Below, one piece after another: positions 1 through 7,293 of a stretch of DNA of 38,139 nucleotides. Made by a program: the position numbers and the translations under genes. This stretch comes from Betaproteobacteria bacterium HGW-Betaproteobacteria-12 (GTDB lineage: Bacteria > Pseudomonadota > Gammaproteobacteria > Burkholderiales > Rhodocyclaceae), in assembly GCA_002842345.1 (NCBI GenBank), contig PHCU01000060.1, forward strand, positions 1-38,139. The letters are read 5' to 3'. Position 1 is the stretch's first letter. The number at the start of each line of letters is the position of its first letter. The notes beneath the pieces were generated by a model. That model worked only from the letters and a program-made list of their open reading frames with translations, was not told where the DNA came from and did no database searches.

Positions 1-460
1 GGTCGGCCAGCTGCAGCGGATCGCCGGCGAGGGCGCCGGGCGGGGCGGTAACGACCAGCAGATCGGGCTGGGCGCGACGCAAAGCGGCCAGCTGCGGGTC
101 GTCCGGCTGGTCGGTGACGACGACGCGGCGCAGGCGGCCCATGTTCTTGTACAGCGCCACATGGATGCGGCGCAGCTCGTCGACGCGGGCGGCGCAGGGC
201 TCGGTGCAGGGGCCGCGGACGGCGAGCAGCAGCAGCCACTTGCCGCGCAGCTCGGCGGAGGCGCCGAGCACCTCTGCTGGCAGCGGGCGCGGCGGGGTCA
301 GCAGCTGCCCGTGGTGCACCGTGCGCGCCGGCTGCCAGCCGCCGACATACAGCGCGCCGCCGACGATGAAGGGCAGGCAGAGCACGCCGACGATCAGCAG
401 CAGCGTGCGGCGACCTCGGCCGGGAGTGTGGCCGGTGCTGCGGATGACGGAGTCGTTCAT
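1..460 (-). CDS. Thioredoxin-like membrane protein of the cytochrome oxidase locus (partial, C-terminus beyond window)
   Basis: The start codon overlaps the SURF1 stop (ATGA at 457-460) and the frame stays open to the left edge, so about 153 residues are visible and the end is missing. One membrane helix lies at about residues 19-40, followed by a soluble domain. A C-x3-C pair (C85, C89, motif CTEPC) sits after a hydrophobic strand, which resembles the CxxxC copper site of SCO and thioredoxin-fold proteins. Genes of this kind commonly sit between SURF1 and ctaA (haem A synthase) in betaproteobacterial cta loci. A role in oxidase assembly, perhaps copper or thiol handling, is inferred from position and the cysteine pair only. 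Confidence 0.8.
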   Translation of the reverse strand, partial: MNDSVIRSTGHTPGRGRRTLLLIVGVLCLPFIVGGALYVGGWQPARTVHHGQLLTPPRPLPAEVLGASAELRGKWLLLLAVRGPCTEPCAARVDELRRIHVALYKNMGRLRRVVVTDQPDDPQLAALRRAQPDLLVVTAPPGALAGDPLQLAD

Positions 461-1194
461 GGCCGGCGGACCAGGAAATAGCCCCAGATGCCGAGGCTGG
501 TGGCGGCGAAGGCGAACCATTGCAGGGCATAGCTGCGGTGGCGCTCGGCCCGTTCGTCCGGCCGCCGCCATTCGCGGACGTAGCCGCCGGGCGACGCCGG
601 ATCGAGCTGGATGATGACCGGCTGCAGCGGGTAGTCGACCGACTGGCGGAAGCGCTCCAGGTCGAGGTTCTGCCACACCGGCGCCCAGCCGCTGCTCGGC
701 TGCGCCGCCAGATTGAAGAAGCGCGTTGCCGGCAGTACGGCGATGCCGCTCAGTTCGACTTCGCCGGCCGGCACTTCGGCGACCGGGACGATCCGGCGGT
801 CGGCCGGGGCCGGCAGCCAGCCGCGATTGACCAGTACGTGCAGGTTCGAGCCGGCGATGCGCAGCGGCGTGATGACGTGATAGCCGGCCTGTTCCTGGTG
901 CACCTGGTTGTCGAGCAGGATCTGGCGGCTGACATCGAAGCTGCCGCGCAGTACGACCCGACGGTAGCGCAGCGCCTCGCCGTCGACCGGCGTCGCCGGC
1001 ATGGCGATGGCGGGCTCCCGGCTGCGCGTGTCGAGTTCGCTTTGCAGCTGGGTCTTGGCTTCGGCCTTGCGCCACTGCCACAGGCCGAGCGACAGGAAGG
1101 CCGGCAGCAGCAGGGCCAGCAGCAGCCCGCCGAGGATCGCCACCTGGCGCCGGCTGGCCCTTGCCTGGCGTCCCGGCGGGCGCGCATACTGCAC
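457..1194 (-). CDS. SURF1 family cytochrome c oxidase assembly protein
   Basis: SURF1 proteins help insert haem A into oxidase subunit I. The product has an N-terminal membrane helix followed by the typical LGLWQWRKAEAK segment, a periplasmic domain with the VLVNRGWLP motif, and a C-terminal helix ending FLVRRP. I chose the GTG at 1194 (245 aa), because an ATG at 1260 would add 22 residues that run into the divergent DUF2909 gene starting at 1223. The longer form cannot be excluded. It overlaps the next gene on the same strand by ATGA, so it belongs to the oxidase operon. Confidence 0.85.
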   Translation of the reverse strand: MQYARPPGRQARASRRQVAILGGLLLALLLPAFLSLGLWQWRKAEAKTQLQSELDTRSREPAIAMPATPVDGEALRYRRVVLRGSFDVSRQILLDNQVHQEQAGYHVITPLRIAGSNLHVLVNRGWLPAPADRRIVPVAEVPAGEVELSGIAVLPATRFFNLAAQPSSGWAPVWQNLDLERFRQSVDYPLQPVIIQLDPASPGGYVREWRRPDERAERHRSYALQWFAFAATSLGIWGYFLVRRP

Positions 1195-1222
1195 CGACGA
1201 AAGCCTGTCGGGAGACGCGTCG

Positions 1223-1423
1223 ATGCTCAGAGCGCTGGTGGTTTTGCTGTTGTTGGCCATAGTCGGCAGCCTGTTTTCCAGTCTGTTCTTCCTCTACCGC
1301 GATCGCGGCGACAGCCAGCGCACGGCCAGGATGCTGACCTGGCGCATCGGCCTGTCGATCGCGCTGTTCCTGATGCTGCTCGCCGGTTTCCGCTTCGGGC
1401 TCATTCCCGGCTACACCCAGTAA
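1223..1423 (+). CDS. Small twin-transmembrane protein, DUF2909 type
   Basis: A 66-residue protein with two hydrophobic helices (about residues 3-22 and 42-60) joined by a short charged loop. A GGGAG ribosome site lies 8 bases before the ATG. Proteins of this type (DUF2909) recur in betaproteobacterial cta loci between ctaE and SURF1, but on the opposite strand, exactly as here. Its stop overlaps the end of ctaE by 13 bases, tail to tail. The function is unknown; an assembly or regulatory role in oxidase biogenesis is inferred only from location. Confidence 0.8.
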   Translation: MLRALVVLLLLAIVGSLFSSLFFLYRDRGDSQRTARMLTWRIGLSIALFLMLLAGFRFGLIPGYTQ

Positions 1424-2283
1424 ACAAAGACGAAGAGCAGCAGCCAGACGACGTCCACGAAGTGCCAGTACCAGGCCACCGCCTCGAAGGCGAAGTGGCG
1501 GTCGGCATCGAAGTGGCCGCGCAGGCTGCGCAGCAGGATGACCGCCAGCATGATCGTGCCCAGGGTCACATGAAAGCCATGAAAGCCGGTCAGCATGAAG
1601 AAGGTCGCGCCGTAGGCGCCGGCCCCCATGGTCAGCCCGAGCTCGTTGTAGGCATGATGGTATTCGTAGGCCTGGAAGCCGAGGAACAGGCTGCCGAGCA
1701 GCACCGTCGCCGCCAGCCCGAGCACGAGCTGCCGCTGATCGTTGCGCAGCAGGCCCCAGTGCGCCCAGGTCAGCGTCGCCCCGGAACTGAGCAGCAGGGC
1801 GGTGTTCAGCGCCGGGATGCCCCAGGCGCCCATTGGCGTGAAGGCCGGGCCTTTTGGCCCGGCACTCGGCCAGGTGCCGGCGAATTCCGGCCACAGGCTG
1901 GTGCCGTGCGCCCCGACCATGCCGCCGAGATCGGGCACCGAAATGACCCGGACGTAGAACAGGGCGCCGAAGAAGGCGGCGAAGAACATCACTTCGGTGG
2001 CGATGAACCAGACCATACCGTAGCGGAAGGAGCGGTCCTCCCATTCGCGGTAGGCGCCGCGCTGCGATTCGCCGATGACGCTGCCGAACCAGCCGAACAG
2101 CACATAGAGGATGACCGCCGTGCCGCCGAGCATGATCCACTTGCCGAACGGCGCGCCGTTGATCAGGGCGATGAAGCCGAGCGCCAGCAGGAACATGCCG
2201 GCGGACAGGATCACCGGATAGAGACTGGGTTGCGGCACGAAATACTCGTGCTGCGTGGCAACCTGGGCGCTGGTCGTTTTCAT
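1411..2283 (-). CDS. ctaE: Cytochrome c oxidase subunit III
   Basis: Subunit III of the haem-copper oxidase, 290 aa with about seven membrane helices. Characteristic stretches include the WFIATEVMFF helix with its conserved glutamate, FHGFHVTLG, and the C-terminal VAWYWHFVDVVWL. The ATG at 2283 has a strong upstream GGGGAGG and overlaps the ctaG stop (ATGA at 2280-2283), indicating coupled translation. A further upstream in-frame extension was rejected because it lies inside ctaG and is not hydrophobic. The 3' end overlaps the oppositely oriented DUF2909 gene. Confidence 0.95.
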   Translation of the reverse strand: MKTTSAQVATQHEYFVPQPSLYPVILSAGMFLLALGFIALINGAPFGKWIMLGGTAVILYVLFGWFGSVIGESQRGAYREWEDRSFRYGMVWFIATEVMFFAAFFGALFYVRVISVPDLGGMVGAHGTSLWPEFAGTWPSAGPKGPAFTPMGAWGIPALNTALLLSSGATLTWAHWGLLRNDQRQLVLGLAATVLLGSLFLGFQAYEYHHAYNELGLTMGAGAYGATFFMLTGFHGFHVTLGTIMLAVILLRSLRGHFDADRHFAFEAVAWYWHFVDVVWLLLFVFVYWV

Positions 2284-2888
2284 TGTGCCTCCCCGCTGGT
2301 CAGTGTCTGGCGTTGCCCGTCGATGCTGAAAAAGGCGTAGGACAGGGTGATCTGGCTGATGTCGCGATCGACTTCCGGTTTGACGATGAAGGCCAGCGGC
2401 AATTCCATCGACTCGCCCGGCGCCAGCGTCTGCTGTGAAAAACAGAAGCACTCGATCTTCTCGAAATGCTGGGCCGCCTGGCCGGGCGACACGCTGGGTA
2501 CCGCCTGGCCGGTGATCGGCCGATCCGAGGTGTTGCGCACCAGGTAGCTGACCTGCTGCAGTTCGCCCGGATGGACTTCGAGGCTCAGGGTCAGCGGCCG
2601 CATGTCCCAGGGCAGGCCAGGCATCACGGTGCCGGTGAATTCGACCCGGATGCGCCGTTCGAGATCCACGGCCGACGCCGGGCCGGCTGCCGTTTTCAGG
2701 CCGCCGACGCCGAACCCCTTGCTGATCGAACCCTGGCCGGCGGTCTTGCCGTTGAAGCCGGTGACCTCGCAGAGCACGTTGTAGAGCGGCACCAGCGCGA
2801 AGGCGAAGGCGAAGGCGGCAGCCACCATCAGCAGCAGCCGGCCGATCAGGCGTTTGTGGCTGACAGGAGGGGGGGCGGCCTGGTCCAT
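2280..2888 (-). CDS. ctaG: Cytochrome c oxidase assembly protein CtaG/Cox11
   Basis: Cox11/CtaG delivers copper to the CuB site of subunit I. The 202-aa product has one N-terminal membrane anchor (about residues 14-36) and a periplasmic beta domain. The conserved copper-binding segment EKIECFCFSQQTL is present with its C-x-C pair, as is PLYNVLCEVTGFNG after the helix. Length is normal for the family. It lies between the 45-aa small protein gene and ctaE, the usual betaproteobacterial order. A short hexanucleotide repeat (GCGAAG, about three copies near 2795-2815) encodes the AFAFAFA run in the anchor. Confidence 0.95.
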   Translation of the reverse strand: MDQAAPPPVSHKRLIGRLLLMVAAAFAFAFALVPLYNVLCEVTGFNGKTAGQGSISKGFGVGGLKTAAGPASAVDLERRIRVEFTGTVMPGLPWDMRPLTLSLEVHPGELQQVSYLVRNTSDRPITGQAVPSVSPGQAAQHFEKIECFCFSQQTLAPGESMELPLAFIVKPEVDRDISQITLSYAFFSIDGQRQTLTSGEAQ

Positions 2889-2892
2889 GATC

Positions 2893-3030
2893 TCAGCGCT
2901 TGATGAACAGCCCGATCAGGTACAGCGCGAGGACGGCCGCGCCGAGCAGCCAGCCGAGGCGGCGGGCGGCGCGGCGCCGACGTTCGAGGTCGGCGGCCGG
3001 GAAGGCCGGGCTGGCGCTGGGCGCTTTCAT
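2893..3030 (-). CDS. Small cytochrome oxidase assembly-type membrane protein
   Basis: A 45-residue protein between ctaD and ctaG. Its ATG overlaps the ctaD stop (ATGA, 3027-3030). It consists of a short hydrophilic, arginine-rich N-terminal half followed by one membrane helix (about residues 26-43, ending LIGLFIKR), so the N-terminus is predicted to face the cytoplasm. Tiny proteins at this position are common in betaproteobacterial cta operons and are annotated as small oxidase assembly proteins. I see the conserved position and topology, not a known motif. Confidence 0.75.
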   Translation of the reverse strand: MKAPSASPAFPAADLERRRRAARRLGWLLGAAVLALYLIGLFIKR

Positions 3031-4622
3031 TTGATCACCGGCTGGCTGGTCCAGCTATGGTGCGGCGGTGGCGAGGCGAGTTCCCATTCCAGGCCTTCCG
3101 CGCCTTCCCAGACTTGGTTCTCGACTCTTGGGCCGCCCCTTACACAAGACCAGATGTTCCAGGCAAAGAGCAACTGGCTGAGTCCCAGGACAAAGGCGCC
3201 CAAGGTCGAGATCGCATTGAACTCGGCGAACTGCAGGGCATAGTCCGGGATACGTCGCGGCATGCCGGCCAGGCCGAGGAAGAATTGCGGAATGAAGGTC
3301 AGGTTGAAGGAGACGACGGTCAGCCAGAAATGCAGCTTGCCGAGCTTCTCGCTGTACATGTGGCCGGTCCATTTGGGCAGCCAGTAATAGACGCCGGTCA
3401 TCACCCCCATGATGCCGCCGGCGAACAGCGCGTAATGGAAGTGGGCGACGACGAAGTAGCTGTGGTGGTACTGCGCGTCGGCGGCGACGTCGGCGAGGAT
3501 CAGCCCGGTCAGGCCGGCGATGCCGAACAGCACGATGAAGCCGACGGCGAACAGCATCGGCGTCTCGAACGTCATCGAGCCTTTCCACATCGTCGCGATC
3601 CAGCAGAAGAACAGCACGGCCAGCGGCAGCGAGATGGCCATGGTGCTGAACATGAAGTAGATCAGCGCCGGCACCGGCATGCCGGCGGTGAAGAAGTGGT
3701 GGGCCCAGACCACCACCGAGAGCAGGCCGATGGCGATGAAGCTGTACACCTGCGCCTTGTAGCCGTAGGCCGGCTTGCGTGAGAAGGTCGACAGCACGTG
3801 CGGCATAAGGCCCCACACCGGCAGCAGCAGGATGTACACCTCTGGGTGGCCGAAAAACCAGAACAGGTGCTGGAACAGGATCGGGTCGCCGCCGCCGGCC
3901 GCGTCGAAGAAATGCGTGCCGAAATGGCGGTCGGTCAGCAGCATGGTCACCGCGCCGGCCAGCACCGGCAGCGTGGCGATCAGCAGGAAGGCGGTGATCA
4001 GCCAGCCCCAGGCGAACAGCGGCAGCTTCATCATCGTCATGCCCGGGGCGCGCATGTTGAAGATAGTGACGATGATGTTGATCGAACCCATGATCGACGA
4101 GATGCCGAGGATATGCACGGCCAGGATGGCGAAATCGACGCCCATGCCGCCCTGCACCGACAAGGGCGCATAGAAGGTCCAGCCGGTGGCGATGGCGCCG
4201 TCGCCGATGCCGAACAGGGCCAGCGTGAACGGCAGGGTGAGCAGGATGGCGGCCGGCGGCAGCAGCCAGAAGCCCCAGTTGTTGAGCCGCGGCAGCGCCA
4301 TGTCCGGGGCGCCGATCATCAAGGGCAGCATCCAGTTGGCGAAGCCGGTGGCGGCCGGCATCAGCGCCGCGAAGATCATCACCAGCGCATGCACGCCGAT
4401 CAGCTGGTTGAAGAACTCCGGCTGCATCAGCTGCAGGCCGGGCGAGAATAGCTCGGCGCGCACGGCCAGGATCATCAGGCCGCCGACGAAGAACATCAGC
4501 AGCGAGAACAGCAGGTACATCGTGCCGATGTCCTTGTGATTGGTCGTCGTCAGCCAGCGCAGCAGGCCGCTCGGATGATGCCCGGGGGAGTGTTCGGCGG
4601 AATCGGTAACGGCTGTGCTCAT
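3027..4622 (-). CDS. ctaD: Cytochrome c oxidase subunit I
   Basis: Catalytic subunit of an aa3/caa3-type oxidase, which reduces oxygen to water and pumps protons. The 531-aa polytopic protein begins with the TTNHKDIGTMYLLFS motif and contains HLFWFFGHPEVYILLLP (CuB histidine and the Tyr-His cross-link region), HHFFTAGM, and HSYFVVAHFHYALF (haem a and a3 ligands). The ATG at 4622 follows an AGGAGG site, 10 bases after the ctaC stop. It is followed by the overlapping 45-aa gene. Family and length are unambiguous. Confidence 0.98.
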   Translation of the reverse strand: MSTAVTDSAEHSPGHHPSGLLRWLTTTNHKDIGTMYLLFSLLMFFVGGLMILAVRAELFSPGLQLMQPEFFNQLIGVHALVMIFAALMPAATGFANWMLPLMIGAPDMALPRLNNWGFWLLPPAAILLTLPFTLALFGIGDGAIATGWTFYAPLSVQGGMGVDFAILAVHILGISSIMGSINIIVTIFNMRAPGMTMMKLPLFAWGWLITAFLLIATLPVLAGAVTMLLTDRHFGTHFFDAAGGGDPILFQHLFWFFGHPEVYILLLPVWGLMPHVLSTFSRKPAYGYKAQVYSFIAIGLLSVVVWAHHFFTAGMPVPALIYFMFSTMAISLPLAVLFFCWIATMWKGSMTFETPMLFAVGFIVLFGIAGLTGLILADVAADAQYHHSYFVVAHFHYALFAGGIMGVMTGVYYWLPKWTGHMYSEKLGKLHFWLTVVSFNLTFIPQFFLGLAGMPRRIPDYALQFAEFNAISTLGAFVLGLSQLLFAWNIWSCVRGGPRVENQVWEGAEGLEWELASPPPHHSWTSQPVIK

Positions 4623-4632
4623 TGCTCGCCTC

Positions 4633-5847
4633 CTAGCGCAGGGACTTGATCTGGGCGGGCTGGATCATGTCGCCCCGATGGTTGCCGAAACTGTTGCGTT
4701 CATAGGTGATCACCGCTGCCAGTTCAACGTCGGACAGCGTGTTGCGGAAGGCCTGCATGGCGGTATTGGCCTTGCCGTTGAGCACGCGGTCGACATGGCT
4801 GTCCTTGATCAGCTTGCCGTTGGCGTCGAGCAGCGGGCCATCGACGATCTTGCTGCCGGCCAGCGCCGGGAAGGCCGGCGGCAGGCCCTTGCCGTCCGCC
4901 TGGTGGCAGGCGACGCAGTGCTTGTCGTAAGCGACCTTGCCTTCGGCGATCAGTTCGTCGCGGCTCCACGTCCGGTCGCTGCCGCTCGCCGCCGTCTTGG
5001 CCGCCAGCTTCTGCTCTTCCAGCCAGGCCAGATACTCGGGTTCCGGCACGGCGTGGACCACCACCGGCATGAAGCCGTGGTCCTTGCCGCACAGTTCGGC
5101 GCACTGGCCGCGGTAGGTGCCGGGCTTTTCGATCAGCACCCAGGTCTCGCGCAGGAAGCCGGGGATGGCGTCGCGCTTGACGCCGAACTGCGGCACCCAC
5201 CAGGTGTGGATGACGTCGGTCGAGGTCAGCAGGATGCGCACCTTCTTGCCGACCGGCAACACCACCGGCCGGTCGACTTCGAGCAGATAGTGCTCGCCCT
5301 TGGCTTCGCCGTTGGCGATCTGCTCGCGCGGCGTGGACATGGTGCTGATGAACTTGACGCCGGCTTCCGGATATTCGTACTGCCACTTCCACTGCATGCC
5401 GGTGACCTTGAGCACCATGTCGGCGCGGGTCTGCGTGTCTTCCATATTGACGATCGCCTGCACGGCCGGGATGCCCATCAGCACGAAGTCGATGAACAGC
5501 AATATGGCGAACGGGATCAGCGCCCAGAACCACTGCAGTGCGCCGCGCGGGCCGGTGAATTTGGCCGGTGCATGACCGATGCTTTTGCGGTGGCGGATCA
5601 TCGAGTAGATCATGATGGCGAACACCACCACGAACAGGATGGTGATGATCAGCATGAACTCGTTGTGGATGTGCAGCGTTTCCCGGGCGATCGGCGTTAC
5701 CGGTTCAGGGAAGTTGAATTTGTATTCCGCCGCCGCGGCTCCCGGCAGCAGCAAGCCTGCGGCGAGGGCGCGCGAACGGCTTCGGCGGAGACGTGCCGAC
5801 GCCTGGCTCGATCCGCCAGCCAAAGAATGAAGCGTTACGCTCGTCAT
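4633..5847 (-). CDS. ctaC: Cytochrome c oxidase subunit II with fused cytochrome c domain
   Basis: Subunit II accepts electrons at a binuclear CuA site. The 404-aa precursor has a signal-like N-terminus (about 1-40), two membrane helices (about 65-85 and 105-130), and a CuA domain with H214, C249, E251, C253, H257 and M260. A C-terminal cytochrome c domain carries haem motif CVACH (C311, C314, H315), making this a caa3-type subunit. The ATG has a GGGAGGG site 5 bases upstream. First gene of the operon, divergent from the SCO gene. The signal peptide has an unusually long serine/arginine-rich leader before a short hydrophobic core. Confidence 0.96.
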   Translation of the reverse strand: MTSVTLHSLAGGSSQASARLRRSRSRALAAGLLLPGAAAAEYKFNFPEPVTPIARETLHIHNEFMLIITILFVVVFAIMIYSMIRHRKSIGHAPAKFTGPRGALQWFWALIPFAILLFIDFVLMGIPAVQAIVNMEDTQTRADMVLKVTGMQWKWQYEYPEAGVKFISTMSTPREQIANGEAKGEHYLLEVDRPVVLPVGKKVRILLTSTDVIHTWWVPQFGVKRDAIPGFLRETWVLIEKPGTYRGQCAELCGKDHGFMPVVVHAVPEPEYLAWLEEQKLAAKTAASGSDRTWSRDELIAEGKVAYDKHCVACHQADGKGLPPAFPALAGSKIVDGPLLDANGKLIKDSHVDRVLNGKANTAMQAFRNTLSDVELAAVITYERNSFGNHRGDMIQPAQIKSLR

Positions 5848-5877
5848 TCCGTTCCCTCCCCCCTTGTGAGAACCGAC

Positions 5878-5906
5878 TTGTCATCTCAGAATCCACCATG
5901 CGTAAT
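5878..5906 (+). promoter_or_regulatory. Candidate sigma-70 promoter of the SCO gene
   Basis: TTGTCA (5878-5883) and CGTAAT (5901-5906) are separated by 17 bases, matching the -35 and -10 consensus at 5 and 4 of 6 positions. Transcription would begin near 5913, about 16 bases before the SCO ATG, in the 81-base gap between the divergent ctaC and SCO genes. No strong promoter for ctaC could be picked out in the same gap. Confidence 0.4.
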
Positions 5907-5928
5907 TAGTTCAAAATTATTTAATCTG

Positions 5929-6510
5929 ATGAATCCTCGACTCTTCGTCCCTCTGCTGTTTGCGCTGCTCGCCGCCTGTTCGCCGCCACCGCCGGCCAGC
6001 TTCGCCAACACCGACCTGACCGGCGCCAGCTTCGCCCAGCGCCTGGAACTGGACGATCACGACGGCCGCCGGCGCACGCTGGCGGACTTTCGCGGTCAGG
6101 TGGTGGTGGTCTTCTTCGGCTATACCGCCTGCCCGGACATCTGCCCGACGACGCTCGCCCGACTGGCCGCGGTGATGCAGCAACTGGGGGCGGACGCCGG
6201 GCGCGTTCAGGTGCTGTTCGTCAGCCTCGACCCGGAGCGCGACAGCGGCGAGCGGCTGAAAACCTTCGTCCCCTGGTTCCACCCGAGCTTTCTCGGCCTG
6301 CGTGGCGACGCGGCGCAGACCAAGGCGATCAGCGATGAATTCCGCGTCTTCAGCGCGCGCAAGGACGTCGAGGGCGAACTGGGTTACGTGCTCGACCACT
6401 CGACCGGCGCCTATGTCTTCGATCCGGCCGGGCGAATCCGGCTTTACGTCAAGGATTCGGCCAGCGTCGAGGAGATCGTCGGCGATATCCGGCTATTGCT
6501 GAAAGGCTGA
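5929..6510 (+). CDS. SCO1/SenC family copper chaperone lipoprotein
   Basis: SCO proteins deliver copper or reduce the CuA cysteines of oxidase subunit II. The 193-aa product starts with a lipoprotein signal (lipobox LAAC, lipidated C17), then a thioredoxin fold with FFGYTACPDICP (C68 and C72) and the distal copper-ligand histidine H157 in LDHSTG. There is no clear Shine-Dalgarno before ATG 5929. An ATG at 5827 lies in frame but would add a non-secretory leader overlapping ctaC. It diverges from ctaC, whose CuA site it probably serves. Confidence 0.95.
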   Translation: MNPRLFVPLLFALLAACSPPPPASFANTDLTGASFAQRLELDDHDGRRRTLADFRGQVVVVFFGYTACPDICPTTLARLAAVMQQLGADAGRVQVLFVSLDPERDSGERLKTFVPWFHPSFLGLRGDAAQTKAISDEFRVFSARKDVEGELGYVLDHSTGAYVFDPAGRIRLYVKDSASVEEIVGDIRLLLKG

Positions 6511-6519
6511 GGCCGGCCT

Positions 6520-6810
6520 TCAGTCGCCGTCGTTCTCGGCCGTCGGTGGCGCCGGATCGGTAAACGCCTTGTTGACCGCGCATTCGGCACAGCCCGAATC
6601 GACGAAGGATTTGGCGATGCTCGGGAACTTGCCCATGCTGCCTTCCGGAAACATGCGCGCCACCGCCACCGGGTCGCCCGACATATGCAGGGCCTCGGCC
6701 TCGGACAGGCCCAACCCGCGCAACCGGACCAGCGCCGCCACCAATTCGTCCATCACGGCGCCCGGTTCGTCCTTGCAGACCCGGCGGCATTCAGGTGCTT
6801 TCGTCAGCAT
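6520..6810 (-). CDS. Small hypothetical protein with four cysteines
   Basis: A 96-residue soluble protein with no signal peptide or membrane helix. It has an N-terminal C-x3-C (C8, C12) and a C-x2-C (in SGCAECAVNK, about C74 and C77), which could bind a metal or form disulfides. The middle contains a helical SEAEALHMSGDP segment. A GAGGAG site precedes ATG 6810 by about 8 bases. It ends 9 bases from the convergent SCO stop and is divergent from the ArsR gene, 171 bases away. I do not recognise the family; the close promoter suggests a real gene. Confidence 0.7.
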   Translation of the reverse strand: MLTKAPECRRVCKDEPGAVMDELVAALVRLRGLGLSEAEALHMSGDPVAVARMFPEGSMGKFPSIAKSFVDSGCAECAVNKAFTDPAPPTAENDGD

Positions 6811-6840
6811 GGGCGGCTCTCCTCATGGTGTTCACAGGCA

Positions 6841-6857
6841 GGCCGGAAATTCCGGCC
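6841..6857. repeat. Palindrome in the 5' leader of the 96-aa gene
   Basis: GGCCGGAA and TTCCGGCC are perfect inverted 8-mers around one central A. If the promoter at 6867-6895 is right, the sequence sits at the extreme 5' end of the transcript, where it could fold into a 6-bp GC stem with an AAATT loop. It could equally be an operator. Confidence 0.5.
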
Positions 6858-6866
6858 GGTCGTTTC

Positions 6867-6895
6867 AGTATATTTGCGCTAGCGCCGGGCGGCAA
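6867..6895 (-). promoter_or_regulatory. Candidate sigma-70 promoter of the 96-aa hypothetical gene
   Basis: On the minus strand, TTGCCG (6890-6895) and TATACT (6867-6872) are spaced by 17 bases. The -10 matches consensus at 5 of 6 positions and the -35 at 4 of 6. Predicted start of transcription is near 6860, leaving a leader of about 50 bases before ATG 6810 that contains the palindrome at 6841-6857. Confidence 0.45.
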
Positions 6896-6944
6896 AGAGC
6901 AGCGCATTTCAGGCGGCAATAAACGACGACAACGACAATAGAAG

Positions 6945-6974
6945 TTGACGAAAACATATCGACGTAACTAAGAT
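6945..6974 (+). promoter_or_regulatory. Candidate sigma-70 promoter of the ArsR-Aas operon
   Basis: TTGACG (6945-6950, 5 of 6) and TAAGAT (6969-6974, 4 of 6) are spaced by 18 bases. Transcription would begin at about 6980-6982, at or next to the ATG at 6982, so the message would have essentially no leader. The -10 lies between the arms of the inverted repeat at 6955-6984, so a bound repressor would block polymerase. Confidence 0.55.
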
Positions 6975-6984
6975 CGTCGATATG
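6955..6984. promoter_or_regulatory. Perfect 10-bp inverted repeat, probable ArsR operator
   Basis: CATATCGACG (6955-6964) and CGTCGATATG (6975-6984) are exact reverse complements with a 10-base spacer. The right arm includes the ATG of the ArsR gene and the spacer includes the proposed -10 box. Location and symmetry fit autoregulation by the dimeric winged-helix repressor encoded immediately downstream. Confidence 0.7.
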
Positions 6985-7293
6985 AAAACGAACTACACGC
7001 GAGCTATCCCCCCCGACTGGGCCGCCATGTCGCGGATTTTCCTGGCCCTCGGCGATGAGCATCGCCAGCGCATCCTGTTGCTGTTCGAGCCGGGCGAGCG
7101 CCTCAATGTCGGGCAGATCGCCGAGGTGTCGACGCTGGCCCGGTCGACCGTCTCGCACCACCTGAAGGTGTTGCACGAGTCCGGCGTGCTGGCTTCCGAG
7201 AAACTTGGCAAGGAGGTCTGGTTCTGGATCGACCGCGCCGCCCTCGAGTCCACTTTTACCAACGTCCTCGACTACCTCAAGGAAAACACCTGA
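6982..7293 (+). CDS. ArsR-family winged-helix regulator without cysteines
   Basis: A 103-aa protein with the ArsR helix-turn-helix: SRIFLALGDEHRQRILLLF, then NVGQIAEVSTLARSTVSHHLKVLHESGVL, and a wing ending in KEVWFWI. It has no cysteine at all, so the classical metal site of ArsR/SmtB (ELCVC) is absent and the signal is unlikely to be sensed by metal-thiol chemistry. No Shine-Dalgarno is visible and the predicted transcription start coincides with the ATG, suggesting a leaderless message. It overlaps aas by TGATG, so it probably controls the phospholipid operon and itself. Confidence 0.9.
   Translation: MKTNYTRAIPPDWAAMSRIFLALGDEHRQRILLLFEPGERLNVGQIAEVSTLARSTVSHHLKVLHESGVLASEKLGKEVWFWIDRAALESTFTNVLDYLKENT

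Noticed and set aside
520..2340. Open frame of 606 codons on the plus strand
   Set aside because: Antisense to ctaE and SURF1; composition is typical of an antisense shadow.
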